DNA of 42,133 bases from an uncultured Bacilli bacterium (GTDB lineage: Bacteria; Bacillota_I; Bacilli_A; RF39; UBA660). The position numbers and the translations under genes were made by a program. Shown piece after piece: positions 16,419 through 24,968 of the stretch (positions are counted from its first letter, which is position 1; every line of letters starts with the position of its first letter). The notes under the pieces are model-generated. The model was not told where the DNA came from. It did no database searches and saw nothing but the letters and a program-made list of their open reading frames with translations. The stretch covers positions 1-42,133 of the forward strand of contig CANRPT010000007.1 of NCBI GenBank assembly GCA_947632565.1. The letters are read 5' to 3'.

Positions 16419-16441
16419 AACATTCCTCCCTTATTAACTTC

Positions 16442-16470
16442 ATCTTAACATAGAGAGTGTCAAATGTCAA
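16442..16470 (-). promoter_or_regulatory. lexA promoter
   Basis: On the minus strand, TTGACA (16465-16470), a 17-nt spacer, TAAGAT (16442-16447). The -35 overlaps a LexA box. Confidence 0.65.
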
Positions 16471-16481
16471 ACAAATGTTTA
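16468..16481. promoter_or_regulatory. LexA operator 1
   Basis: CAAACAAATGTTTA, a near palindrome resembling the Gram-positive SOS box (GAAC-N4-GTTC form) with A/T substitutions. It overlaps the lexA -35. Confidence 0.7.
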
Positions 16482-16499
16482 GAATTTTATTAAAATAAG

Positions 16500-16528
16500 T
16501 TGACACAAACAATTGTTTGATATAAGAT
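16500..16528 (+). promoter_or_regulatory. promoter of the SOS small-protein gene
   Basis: TTGACA (16500-16505), a 17-nt spacer, TAAGAT (16523-16528): the same hexamers and spacing as the lexA promoter. A LexA box fills the spacer. Confidence 0.65.
16506..16519. promoter_or_regulatory. LexA operator 2
   Basis: CAAACAATTGTTTG, a perfect 14-bp palindrome lying exactly between the -35 and -10 of the rightward promoter, a position that would block RNA polymerase. Confidence 0.75.
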
Positions 16529-16556
16529 GGAATTGTAAGAAAGAGAGGAATAAAAT

Positions 16557-16700
16557 ATGAAAAAAGAAATGAAATTGATGGTACTTATTTATGTAGGAGT
16601 TGCGATATTGACATATGCTTTAACTTTAAGAGTAGAGCATTTAGAATCTCAAGAGGATTATCAAAATCAGAAAGAAGAAATTGTTTATCGCACGAGATAA
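16557..16700 (+). CDS. SOS-controlled single-pass membrane microprotein
   Basis: A 47-codon gene too short for routine calling. The product starts MKKEMKLMVLIYVGVAIL, has one membrane segment (about residues 7-24), and ends in a charged 23-residue tail (RVEHLESQEDYQ..., then EEIVYRTR). GAGAGG lies before the ATG. Its promoter carries a perfect LexA box and is divergent from lexA, the position of the division inhibitor gene yneA in Bacillus. YneA also has an N-terminal membrane segment but adds a LysM domain, absent here. A role as damage-induced division inhibitor (compare SidA of Caulobacter) is inference from position and regulation. Confidence 0.7.
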   Translation: MKKEMKLMVLIYVGVAILTYALTLRVEHLESQEDYQNQKEEIVYRTR

Positions 16701-16718
16701 ACAAAAAATTTTGAATCT

Positions 16719-16728
16719 ATGTTATAAT
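16719..16728 (+). promoter_or_regulatory. extended -10 promoter of polA
   Basis: ATGTTATAAT (TG-N-TATAAT), 18 nt before the polA start. The -35 region is weak. Confidence 0.5.
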
Positions 16729-16745
16729 GAATATAGGTGATTCGA

Positions 16746-19373
16746 ATGAAAAAAGTAATTTTAGTAGATGGAAACAATTTATTGTTTCGTAGTTATTATG
16801 CTACGGCTTATACAGGAAATATCATGAAAAATTCAAAAGGTTTTCCTACGAATGCAGTTTATGGTTTTGTCAATATGATTAACAAAATTATCCAAGAAGA
16901 AAAACCAGAATATATTATGATCGCTTTTGATAAAGGAAAAACGTTCCGTCATGATAAATACAAAGCATATAAAGATGGAAGAAGTGAGACACCAGAAGAG
17001 TTAAAACAACAATTTCCAGTTGCAAAACAAATCTGTGAAGCCATGGGAATTCATTATTTTGAAATAGATAATTATGAAGCAGATGATATTATTGGTACCT
17101 TTGCGAAAAAAGTAAATGAAACAGAAGAATTCAATGCAACGATTGTAAGTAGTGATAAAGATTTACTACAGTTAATTACGGATGAAGTAGATGTAAAATT
17201 ACTAAAACAAACAGGTTTTATTCGAATGAATCGTGAAGTATTTCAAGAAACTTATGGAGTAGAACCAATTGGAATGATTGATTTAAAAGCCCTAATGGGA
17301 GATCCAAGTGATAATATTCCGGGTGTAAAAGGAATTGGAGAAAAAACGGCGATTTCTTTGTTAAGTAAATATCAAACTTTAGATAACTTGTATGCACATA
17401 TTGATGAAATTACCGGAAAAACCAAAGAAAAATTATTGTTAGATAAAGAAAACGCTTATATGAGTAAAGATATCGCCACCATTTATTGTGATGTACCAAT
17501 TAATACCGATTTTGAAAATATTCATTATCAAGGAATTCATGCTTTGGAATATATCAAATTATTAGAAGAATTAGAATTTTATTCCTTAATCAAAAAATTA
17601 GATATCTCGCAAGATTTATTAGCACAAAATCAAAGGAAAGAAGTTTCTCGCAGCGAAGTAGAAGTAAATATTTTAGAAACAGTAAAAGATTTTCAATTAG
17701 AGGATGATTATGCTTTATATCTAGAAACTTATGGTTCCAATTATCACAAAGATAAAGTATATGGGGTGGCACTTTATAACGAAAAAACAAGTTGCTTTAT
17801 TCCGATGGAACTTTTAATACAAAATCCAACGATACTACAAAATAAAAAAGAAATGTTTACCTACGATTTAAAAAAAGTTTCCTATATTTTTAGAAAATAC
17901 CAAATTCAACAAGCAAATTGTGAGTATGATTTAATGATTGCTGCTTATTTATTAAACTATAATATAAAGGATGATATTAGTTATCTGGCACATTATAAAA
18001 ATTATTCTATTCCTTTTTTAGAAGATATCTTTGGAAAAGGAGCGAAAACACATGAAGCAGAATTAGCAGTAGTTGCCAAAGAATCCATTGAAAAAGCTCG
18101 TTTTATTTATGAAACGAAACAAACTTTTCTACAAGAATTAAAAGAAGAACAAGCATTAATGTTGTTTCATAATATTGAAATGCCATTAGTAGAAGTACTA
18201 ACGGATATGGAATTTACAGGAATTCGAGTCAATCGAAAATATCTAGAAGATATGGGAAAAGAATTAGAAAAAAAGATTGCCATATTAGAAAAAGAAATTT
18301 ATGAAATAGCAGAAGAAGAATTTAATATTGCCTCACCGAAAAAGTTAGGATCCATTTTATTTGAAAAATTAGCGATTCCATATCCGAAAAAAATAAAAGA
18401 TCAAAATTATTCTACTAGTAAAGAGATTTTAGATAAACTTTCTGCAGATTATCCCATCATTGACAAAATCCTAACTTATCGTATGCTTACGAAGATTCAA
18501 GGGAATTATATTGTAGGATTAATCAACGAAATCATGGAAGATGGAAAAATTCATACCATTTTTACGCAAACTTTAACCAGAACAGGAAGATTATCTTCCA
18601 TTAGTCCAAATCTGCAAAATATTCCAATTCGTACCGAAGAGGGAAGATTGATTCGAAAAGCCTTTGTGCCAGAAAAAGACAGCTGTATTCTATCCAGCGA
18701 TTATTCTCAAATTGAATTACGTATTTTTGCTTCTCTGGCCAACGCAACCAACTTAATTGATGCCTTTCGAAATGGTGCAGATATTCATGCAAAAACGGCA
18801 TCTGATATTTTTGGGATTCCTATTGAACAAGTTACGAAAGATATGAGAAGAACGGCAAAAGCAGTAAATTTTGGAATCTTGTATGGTATTAGTAGCTATG
18901 GATTATCGGAAGATTTAGGAATTGATATTATTTCAGCAAAAAGTTTTATTGACTCTTACTTAGATACTTATCCTAAAATTCGAGATTATATGCAAGAAAT
19001 GATTGAAAGTGCGAAAGAAAAAGGATATGTAAAAACCATTATGAATCGAAAACGAGTAATTGAGGAGTTAAATAATAAAAGTTATTTGGTCCGTCAGCAG
19101 GGAGAAAGAATTGCTTTAAATACACCTGTTCAAGGAAGTAGTGCGGATATTTTAAAGAAAGCCATGATTGAAATCTTTCAGGAAATGAAAGAGAAAAATT
19201 TAAAGAGTAAGATGCTAATTCAAGTACATGACGAACTTGTTTTTAATGTCTTAAATAGTGAATTAGATACCGTAAAAGAAATCGTGCAAAGAATTATGGA
19301 AAATACGTATCAATTAAATGTACCGTTAAAAGTAGATATCGAAACAGGTTCTGATTGGTATGAAGCAAAATAA
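16746..19373 (+). CDS. polA: DNA polymerase I
   Basis: An 875-aa repair and Okazaki-fragment polymerase. Residues 1-290 are the 5'-3' exonuclease (VDGNNLLFRSYYA, DNYEADDIIGT, SSDKDLLQL, GVKGIGEKTA). The middle domain (about 310-470) lacks the Asp-x-Glu motif of an active 3'-5' proofreading exonuclease (it reads ALYLETYG), as in Bacillus enzymes. The polymerase domain has motif A DYSQIELR, motif B RRTAKAVNFGILYG and motif C QVHDELVF. ATG at 16746 follows AGGTGAT. Full length. Confidence 0.97.
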   Translation: MKKVILVDGNNLLFRSYYATAYTGNIMKNSKGFPTNAVYGFVNMINKIIQEEKPEYIMIAFDKGKTFRHDKYKAYKDGRSETPEELKQQFPVAKQICEAMGIHYFEIDNYEADDIIGTFAKKVNETEEFNATIVSSDKDLLQLITDEVDVKLLKQTGFIRMNREVFQETYGVEPIGMIDLKALMGDPSDNIPGVKGIGEKTAISLLSKYQTLDNLYAHIDEITGKTKEKLLLDKENAYMSKDIATIYCDVPINTDFENIHYQGIHALEYIKLLEELEFYSLIKKLDISQDLLAQNQRKEVSRSEVEVNILETVKDFQLEDDYALYLETYGSNYHKDKVYGVALYNEKTSCFIPMELLIQNPTILQNKKEMFTYDLKKVSYIFRKYQIQQANCEYDLMIAAYLLNYNIKDDISYLAHYKNYSIPFLEDIFGKGAKTHEAELAVVAKESIEKARFIYETKQTFLQELKEEQALMLFHNIEMPLVEVLTDMEFTGIRVNRKYLEDMGKELEKKIAILEKEIYEIAEEEFNIASPKKLGSILFEKLAIPYPKKIKDQNYSTSKEILDKLSADYPIIDKILTYRMLTKIQGNYIVGLINEIMEDGKIHTIFTQTLTRTGRLSSISPNLQNIPIRTEEGRLIRKAFVPEKDSCILSSDYSQIELRIFASLANATNLIDAFRNGADIHAKTASDIFGIPIEQVTKDMRRTAKAVNFGILYGISSYGLSEDLGIDIISAKSFIDSYLDTYPKIRDYMQEMIESAKEKGYVKTIMNRKRVIEELNNKSYLVRQQGERIALNTPVQGSSADILKKAMIEIFQEMKEKNLKSKMLIQVHDELVFNVLNSELDTVKEIVQRIMENTYQLNVPLKVDIETGSDWYEAK

Positions 19374-19376
19374 CAC

Positions 19377-19404
19377 TTGATATTTATGAAAAAAAGTGTA
19401 TAAT
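19377..19404 (+). promoter_or_regulatory. promoter of the 181-aa membrane protein gene
   Basis: TTGATA, a 16-nt spacer, TATAAT. It begins immediately after the polA stop. Confidence 0.55.
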
Positions 19405-19434
19405 AGTGAGTGTTCTGCAGGGGAGGACCAATTT

Positions 19435-19980
19435 ATGGAAGAAAAATTAGAAATTACAGATGAAAACTATGATAGATACCACTCTTTATATGATATAAAA
19501 AATAAAGAGTTTTACGGTACTAAAAAACAAATCATAATACATTATTTGATTACCATAGTTCTAGAAGTTATTTGTGTAAGTGGTGCAGGGATTTTCTATG
19601 CATCCTCATCCATGTTAGGATTTTGTATTGGAATGATAGCCGCATGCTCCATACACTTAGTCTCAAAACCGATTTTATCTAAAATATCTTTCAGAAATTT
19701 CAAAGAAGAATATCCAAATATTGATATCAATATCGATAAAGAAGAATTAAAAAAAGCACTAGTAAAATATCAAGAATTATCAAAAGTAGAAAAAGATTTT
19801 GAAGAAAAGAAAGAAGAACATCTAGAAAACTATCCAGAAGCATTTAGAAGTATGACACCATCTGAAAAAATTGCTTTCTTAGAAAAAGAAAAAGAGTTTT
19901 GGGAGCAAGAAAAAATATTAGAAAAATATGCAAGTACTGAACTAGATATTCATAAAGAATTAGGAGAAAAGAAAATATAA
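19435..19980 (+). CDS. membrane protein with C-terminal charged coiled-coil
   Basis: A 181-aa protein. Residues about 30-85 contain two membrane segments (YLITIVLEVICVSGAGIF and MLGFCIGMIAACSIHLV). The rest is a Glu/Lys-rich cytoplasmic helical region (KYQELSKVEKDFEEKKEEHL...). ATG at 19435 is chosen over an upstream GTG because GGGGAGG lies 8 nt before it. I do not recognise the family. It has its own promoter and lies between polA and mutM. Confidence 0.65.
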   Translation: MEEKLEITDENYDRYHSLYDIKNKEFYGTKKQIIIHYLITIVLEVICVSGAGIFYASSSMLGFCIGMIAACSIHLVSKPILSKISFRNFKEEYPNIDINIDKEELKKALVKYQELSKVEKDFEEKKEEHLENYPEAFRSMTPSEKIAFLEKEKEFWEQEKILEKYASTELDIHKELGEKKI

Positions 19981-20005
19981 TAAAATAGTAGGAGAAAAGT
20001 AGCAT

Positions 20006-20830
20006 ATGCCAGAAAAACCAGAAGTAATTACGGTTACGAAAAAACTAGAAAAAAGATTATTCAATCGAAAAATAACAGACTGTAAAGTATATTATGATGC
20101 TATTATTGACTATCCATCCAAAGAAGAATTCATTGGTAAAATCAAAAACCAAACCATGAATTCTTTTTCTACTCGTGGAAAATGGATCATAATCGAATTA
20201 GACCAAGATTATCTATTAATTCATTTAAGAATGACAGGAAAATTTTTTTATCGAAAAGAAGCGGAGCCACTTGAAAAACATCAGCACGTTATTTTCTTAT
20301 TAGATAATCATGAAGAATTACGATTTCATGATGTAAGAAAATTTGGAAGAATGAAATTAATTCCTAAGGAACTCCTTAAAAAAGTTCCACCATTTACAGA
20401 ACTGGGGCTAGAACCTTGGGATCAAAATTTAACAGTAGATTATTTAAAAGAAAAATTTCAAAAAAAATCTCTTCCTATTAAAACAACACTCTTAGATCAA
20501 TCCATTATTACGGGAATTGGAAATATTTATGATGATGAAATTCTCTTTGCCTCTAAAATTAATCCTTTGAAAAAAACGAATCAACTATCTTGTGAAGAAA
20601 TGAAATCAATTATTGACAATACGAGAAAAATTTTAGAAAAAGCAATTCAAGAAGGAGGTACTACCATTCGAGATTATACTTCCGAAGAAGGTGTAACAGG
20701 ATTATTTCAAAATAACTTATCAGTGCATACAAGAGTAGGAAAACCCTGTCCAAACTGTAAAACAATCATCCAAAAGATAACCATTGCTGGTAGAAGTACT
20801 TATTATTGTCCGAATTGTCAAAAAGAATAA
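20006..20830 (+). CDS. mutM: formamidopyrimidine-DNA glycosylase
   Basis: A 274-aa base-excision enzyme for 8-oxoguanine. The N-terminus MPEKPEVITV supplies catalytic P2 and E3 (Lys replaces the usual Leu at position 4). The conserved Lys is in STRGKWIII, the helix-two-turn-helix region contains DQSIITGIGNIYDDEILF, and the C-terminal zinc finger is CPNC...CPNC. polA and mutM are commonly adjacent in Firmicutes; here one small membrane gene lies between. AGGAG precedes the ATG. Confidence 0.95.
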   Translation: MPEKPEVITVTKKLEKRLFNRKITDCKVYYDAIIDYPSKEEFIGKIKNQTMNSFSTRGKWIIIELDQDYLLIHLRMTGKFFYRKEAEPLEKHQHVIFLLDNHEELRFHDVRKFGRMKLIPKELLKKVPPFTELGLEPWDQNLTVDYLKEKFQKKSLPIKTTLLDQSIITGIGNIYDDEILFASKINPLKKTNQLSCEEMKSIIDNTRKILEKAIQEGGTTIRDYTSEEGVTGLFQNNLSVHTRVGKPCPNCKTIIQKITIAGRSTYYCPNCQKE

Positions 20831-20887
20831 AAAGTTTTTGTTTTTCTTCCTTTTATCATCAAAAAGAAACATTTCAGAACATTTTAT

Positions 20888-20916
20888 TTGCCTTTTGCAT
20901 AAAATAGTGGTATCAT
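20888..20916 (+). promoter_or_regulatory. putative promoter
   Basis: TTGCCT, a 17-nt spacer, TATCAT, 32 nt before the GTG start of the next gene. Confidence 0.4.
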
Positions 20917-20947
20917 TTAAGCTCATACGCAAAAAGGAGGGAAAAAA

Positions 20948-21325
20948 GTGAAACAAATAGAAATTACCAGAATCGAAGTAACGAATCCAATGATTGAAAA
21001 ATATTTAAATACGATTAAGTTTTGGGATGAGGAAAGAAAGTTCCTTCCATCTTTGGTAAATGAGATATCTCAAAAACCAAATTCTTTTTTAGGAATTTTC
21101 TATGGAGATGAATTTTTAGGTGCCTCTATCTATAAAATCAATCAAGAACAATCAAAAGCAAATATTCAACTGATGAATGGAAGTATTCAACACCAAGAAG
21201 AAATAAAAGAATATTTTTCGAGTGTGACATTAAACTTTTTAATGGATCATTATGGAGAAATAAATGTTACTTTTGAACATTTTAATCGTAATCAAAAGAA
21301 ACCTTTACTATCCGTTATTAAATAA
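20948..21325 (+). CDS. hypothetical protein, possibly GNAT-like
   Basis: A 125-aa soluble protein beginning at GTG after a strong AAAGGAGG. The pattern helix (NPMIEKYLNTIKFWDEE), strand (SFLGIFYGDEFLGASIYKI), strand (KANIQLMNGSI), helix (HQEEIKEYFSSVTLNFLMDHY) resembles the first half of an acetyltransferase (GNAT) fold, but I see no clear acetyl-CoA loop. The gene ends in a terminator shared with the converging tmcAL. Confidence 0.6.
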   Translation: MKQIEITRIEVTNPMIEKYLNTIKFWDEERKFLPSLVNEISQKPNSFLGIFYGDEFLGASIYKINQEQSKANIQLMNGSIQHQEEIKEYFSSVTLNFLMDHYGEINVTFEHFNRNQKKPLLSVIK

Positions 21326-21355
21326 AAATGAGGGAACTAAAATTCCTTCATTTTT
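21324..21355. terminator. shared bidirectional terminator
   Basis: AAAAATGA-G-GGAA (21324-21336) pairs with TTCC-T-TCATTTTT (21343-21355). It overlaps the stop codons of both converging genes. Confidence 0.7.
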
Positions 21356-22494
21356 GGTTTATTTTGATATTCTTCTTGTATATATTTTTCTTTTTCTTGT
21401 TCCGATAAAATACAAGCATAAACACTTGTAACTTGTAGTTCATATTGTAACATTGAAAAATCCCTGGAAAATTTAGTTAGAATAGGAATAGATACTTTCT
21501 TTTTGATTTGATTCAGATATTTTTGCCCAGATTCAGTAAATCCTAAAACCCGAAGATATTCAACCTTTTGAAAACGATTCGCTTTTTCTTTGGTAAAATT
21601 ACAGAGAATATGAATCAGCATTCGATTAATTTTATTGTAAGTATAACGTTTTGTTTTGATTTTCTGTACCAATTCTTCCCAAGAAGTAGCTTCATGAATT
21701 GCTTTTAAAATACGATTTTCAATTCCTTCATCTACAGTTTGATAAATACTTAAATCATCACAACTTTCTATCTGATATTTTAAAAATGGAAAGTAGTTTT
21801 CTAATAAAAAAATAGAATTTTTCATCGCCAAACAGGTTTCTTTAGGAACATATTTTTGCCATTTCTGATTTTGAGTAAAATGTTTTCGAATACTAGTAGC
21901 ACTAGAAATAGTAGAATCATCGAATAGAACACTATGATAATCATTGGTTCTAGAGATAGAAATAGGTTGGATAGAAGCATCTTGTTGAAAGATTTCCTTT
22001 ACATAGGAAAAAGCGAGTAAATCATTAGGTTGATCCATACGAATTCCCAATAATTTTTCTAAAGCAAGGTTACAACTAGTAGGGTAGTTGTTTCCAGAAT
22101 CTAAATAACGCTTTACTTCTTTTTGATAAGCACTTTGTTGGCTTTTTAACTGAGAAATGATATTTTGATAATCGAAATTGCTTTCACTTCCAAACACAAG
22201 ATATTCCACTTTGCATTCTTTTAAAATCTGAATTGCTCCTTTTGCAAAAATATCAGCACTTTGCGTTGCAAAAGGGAAGGGAAGTTCGATGACTAAATCA
22301 ACTCCATAACATAGACAAATATCCGTTTTTTCCCATTTGGTTAAAATGCTAGGAATTCCCCTTTGAGTAAAAGATCCAGACAAAACCAAAACAATAATAG
22401 AATCGGGAAACATCTCTTTTATTTTACTTAAATGATAAAGATGTCCGTTATGAAAAGGATTATATTCGCAAATAATACCAATTACTTTTTCCAT
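21337..22494 (-). CDS. tmcAL: tRNA(Met) cytidine acetate ligase
   Basis: A 385-aa enzyme (YlbM family) that makes N4-acetylcytidine at the wobble position of elongator tRNA-Met from acetate and ATP. The nucleotidyltransferase start GIICEYNPFHNGHLYHL carries the HxGH motif. SGSFTQRGIPSILTKWEKT and VIELPFPFATQSADIFAKGA are family hallmarks. ATG at 22494 is chosen over the in-frame ATG at 22506 because GAGG lies between them. In B. subtilis ylbM is beside ylbN (DUF177) and rpmF; both are present just downstream here on the other strand. Confidence 0.93.
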   Translation of the reverse strand: MEKVIGIICEYNPFHNGHLYHLSKIKEMFPDSIIVLVLSGSFTQRGIPSILTKWEKTDICLCYGVDLVIELPFPFATQSADIFAKGAIQILKECKVEYLVFGSESNFDYQNIISQLKSQQSAYQKEVKRYLDSGNNYPTSCNLALEKLLGIRMDQPNDLLAFSYVKEIFQQDASIQPISISRTNDYHSVLFDDSTISSATSIRKHFTQNQKWQKYVPKETCLAMKNSIFLLENYFPFLKYQIESCDDLSIYQTVDEGIENRILKAIHEATSWEELVQKIKTKRYTYNKINRMLIHILCNFTKEKANRFQKVEYLRVLGFTESGQKYLNQIKKKVSIPILTKFSRDFSMLQYELQVTSVYACILSEQEKEKYIQEEYQNKPKMKEF

Positions 22495-22554
22495 ACAATG
22501 CCTCATTTCTTTTTCTTATTCTATCATTTTTTTCCTACTTTTCCAAGAAATCAT

Positions 22555-22583
22555 TTGACAAATCGCCAGTTTTTCGCTAAAAT
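22555..22583 (+). promoter_or_regulatory. promoter of the 22608-rpmF operon
   Basis: TTGACA (22555-22560), a 17-nt spacer, TAAAAT (22578-22583). This is a near-consensus sigma-A promoter. Confidence 0.7.
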
Positions 22584-22607
22584 AAAGAAGCATTTTGGAG
22601 GAGTACA

Positions 22608-23306
22608 ATGAAAAATATATTATTAGATTTAGATTCTATTACTTATTTTTTACATACAAAAAGAAATTGGGAGAAAGAAGCCTATGCAGAAATGTTTCAA
22701 AAAGGAATTCGTTCTTTAAAAGAGCAAAAGATCATTGGAATAACCAAAAACAAAAAAAGAGCGGAACTTTTCTTAAAAAAAATGCATCTTTTCCATCTTA
22801 CTGTATGGGAAGAATGTCCTCAAAAATCAATTGCCATTCCAACCATTTTACAAGATTTTCATCTTTCGAAAAAAGAAACCATAGTAGTATCGGCATCTTC
22901 CGATTATCTAAAACAAGCAAGAATGTTGCATTTAGCAACCGCTTATTGGAAAACATTTGATCACCATCCCGTAGAAGCTACTGACAAAATAGAAAAATTA
23001 GAAGAATTACAAGAAGTAAAACCAAAAAAAGAAATTTCTCCGATTTACATAGATACGAAATTATTATCTCTTTTAGGATCTGCTTTCCCAGCAAAAATTT
23101 CGGATAATCTCATAGATTTTGAAAATACCAACCCAACAATTGCCTATACGATGGATCCTTATCAAGTATTCAAATTTCAAAGAAGAAATGTAAAAGTATG
23201 TTTTGTCAACAATCATCATAATGATTGTATCGATACTAATGCCGACTCAGAAATTTTCATAGAAGATTTTTCAAAACAATGGCAAAAACAAAGAAAAGGA
23301 TGGTAA
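22608..23306 (+). CDS. unknown protein with HAD-like N-terminus
   Basis: A 232-aa protein. The N-terminal third resembles a degenerate HAD phosphatase start: DLDSITYFL (DxD at residues 7-9), a Thr in GITKNKK near motif II, and SSDYLKQARML near 104. The C-terminal 90 residues are unrelated to any fold I know and include FVNNHHNDC. GGAGGAG precedes the ATG. It is the first gene of an operon with DUF177 and rpmF (4-nt gaps). The function is not identifiable from sequence; the HAD suggestion is weak. Confidence 0.6.
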   Translation: MKNILLDLDSITYFLHTKRNWEKEAYAEMFQKGIRSLKEQKIIGITKNKKRAELFLKKMHLFHLTVWEECPQKSIAIPTILQDFHLSKKETIVVSASSDYLKQARMLHLATAYWKTFDHHPVEATDKIEKLEELQEVKPKKEISPIYIDTKLLSLLGSAFPAKISDNLIDFENTNPTIAYTMDPYQVFKFQRRNVKVCFVNNHHNDCIDTNADSEIFIEDFSKQWQKQRKGW

Positions 23307-23310
23307 GAAA

Positions 23311-23775
23311 ATGAAAATAGATTGTACCAAGCTATTAAATGGACAAATACCACGATTAGAAGTTACGGAAGAATTGGAAATTCCAAAAGCATTTCTAAAA
23401 AATACCGATATTTTATCAATTCATCATTTAATAGCACATTTACAAATTACAGAAAAAGAAGAATTTTTGCAGATAACGGGACAAGTTTCAGGAAAGATGA
23501 TGTTAAGAGATAGCATCAGTTTAGAAGAAATAGAGTACCCTTTTACAGCCGAAATAGAGGAAAATTGGGAAGAAAATTTAAAAAATAATGCAAATATACT
23601 TGATATTACAGAGATTTTATGGCAAAATATTATGTTAGAAGTTCCTTTGAAACTTTCCCATGTGGAAGATTTCAATGAATATCAAGGGGATGGCTGGAAA
23701 CTAGTCAGTGAAGATGAGTTTCAAACTACCAATAATCCTTTTCGTGAACTAAAAGATATGATGAGAGAGGAGTGA
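23311..23775 (+). CDS. DUF177 (YceD/YlbN) protein
   Basis: A 154-aa DUF177 protein, the almost constant upstream neighbour of rpmF. The sequence has the family plan: N-terminal strands, a central HLIAHLQI...LQITGQVSGKMMLRDSISLEEIEYPF block (the Cys ligands of some relatives are absent), and an acidic C-terminus. In plants and bacteria the family is linked to 23S rRNA or L32 accumulation. It ends in TGA, 4 nt before the rpmF start. Confidence 0.85.
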   Translation: MKIDCTKLLNGQIPRLEVTEELEIPKAFLKNTDILSIHHLIAHLQITEKEEFLQITGQVSGKMMLRDSISLEEIEYPFTAEIEENWEENLKNNANILDITEILWQNIMLEVPLKLSHVEDFNEYQGDGWKLVSEDEFQTTNNPFRELKDMMREE

Positions 23776-23779
23776 AAAC

Positions 23780-23962
23780 ATGGGTGTTCCTGAGCATAAA
23801 GTATCAAAAACAAGAAAAAGAATGAGAAGAAGTCACAGTGCTTTAACTGCAGTTGTAACCAATAAATGTCCAAACTGTGGAGAAGCAATTAGACCTCATA
23901 GAGTTTGTCCTAAATGTGGTTTCTACAAAGGAAAAGAAGAAATCAAACAAGATGCTGAATAA
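23780..23962 (+). CDS. rpmF: 50S ribosomal protein L32 (zinc form)
   Basis: A 60-aa L32 opening MGVPEHKVSKTRKRMRRSH. It carries an intact zinc ribbon, CPNC (about 32-35) and CPKC (about 45-48), so it is the zinc-binding paralogue type. GAGAGGAG precedes the start. The stop TAA lies in the loop and stem of a short terminator. Confidence 0.96.
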   Translation: MGVPEHKVSKTRKRMRRSHSALTAVVTNKCPNCGEAIRPHRVCPKCGFYKGKEEIKQDAE

Positions 23963-23975
23963 GCATTTTTTCTTT
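23952..23975 (+). terminator. short terminator at the rpmF stop
   Basis: ATGCT (23952-23956) pairs with AGCAT (23962-23966), with the stop TAA in the loop/stem junction, then a T run. The stem is only 5 bp. Confidence 0.45.
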
Positions 23976-23990
23976 TAGAAAGGACTAAAA

Positions 23991-24914
23991 ATGAAACAAT
24001 TTTTAAATTGGAATTACAATACAGAATTTTTAGTAGAAGTATTGAAAAAACTAGCAGAATATGAAGAATTAGAACTAGATCCTTTTTCGATTTATGCTTT
24101 TTCTAAAAAAGAGAAAGAGCAATTAGAAAAACTGCAAAAGTTATATCAAAAAGTTTCTTTGTTTCGTGATTATGAAACAGTTTTTTTCGATTCTCTATCC
24201 AAAGAAGAAATCTTCGCTCAAGGAAATGAATTTTTAATTCAATTATTTCCCAAAAGAAAACAGGAAATAATAGATTTGGATGATAAGATTACTTTTACTG
24301 GACAAGATTTAAGTGATGCCGGTTGCACTTATTTCTTAACCAAAGAGATTACTACAGTTCAAAATATCATTTTACCATCGATTCAACACCCTTATGCCAT
24401 ATCGATTTTCGTGCATGAAAAAATACATGCACTTACATTTCAAAAAATTCCGATGCAAGAATTATATCAATATGGAAAAGAAATGATTCCTATCTTCATT
24501 CAAAAAATAGTATTAAATGAGTTAGATCAACAGTTTGCTAGAAAAGAAGACTATTTATCCATCTTAGAAAGAACGATTCGTTGGAATGATTTTATGCAAG
24601 CCAATTATCATCTAGAAATCGCCAAACAAAAATGGAAACAGCAGAAAGAAAATAAACTTTATCAATCCGTCTATGCATACTGGTATTTATCGGTTATGGA
24701 TTATCTATTAGGAGAATGTTTTAGTGAATTATTACTGAAATATTACCAAGAAGACCAAAATTTCATGAAAGAAAAATTAAATCAAGTTCTTCTTCATCAA
24801 ATTACCATTCCAGAATTTTTAGAAAATTATCAAATCAATCTAAAAAATAAAGATTTAATTCCAACAACCAAAAAAAATTTAGAAAAGATAAAAAGAATGA
24901 ATTTTATCCTATAA
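23991..24914 (+). CDS. putative HExxH metallopeptidase-like protein
   Basis: A 307-aa soluble, mostly helical protein. Near residue 145 the sequence FVHEKIHALTF contains HEKIH, matching the HExxH zinc-protease motif in a helix after a hydrophobic strand. Glu residues that could supply the third ligand follow at about 178 (LNELDQQF) and 245 (LLGECFSELL, resembling the GE.FSEL segment of some gluzincins). No signal peptide is seen. AAGGAC precedes the ATG. I do not recognise the family. It lies between rpmF and spoIIGA, but no sporulation link is shown. Confidence 0.6.
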   Translation: MKQFLNWNYNTEFLVEVLKKLAEYEELELDPFSIYAFSKKEKEQLEKLQKLYQKVSLFRDYETVFFDSLSKEEIFAQGNEFLIQLFPKRKQEIIDLDDKITFTGQDLSDAGCTYFLTKEITTVQNIILPSIQHPYAISIFVHEKIHALTFQKIPMQELYQYGKEMIPIFIQKIVLNELDQQFARKEDYLSILERTIRWNDFMQANYHLEIAKQKWKQQKENKLYQSVYAYWYLSVMDYLLGECFSELLLKYYQEDQNFMKEKLNQVLLHQITIPEFLENYQINLKNKDLIPTTKKNLEKIKRMNFIL

Positions 24915-24968
24915 TTCGAGTTCTTTCTTTTCTTTTTTAAATTATAGTAAACTAGACAAGGTGAGAAA

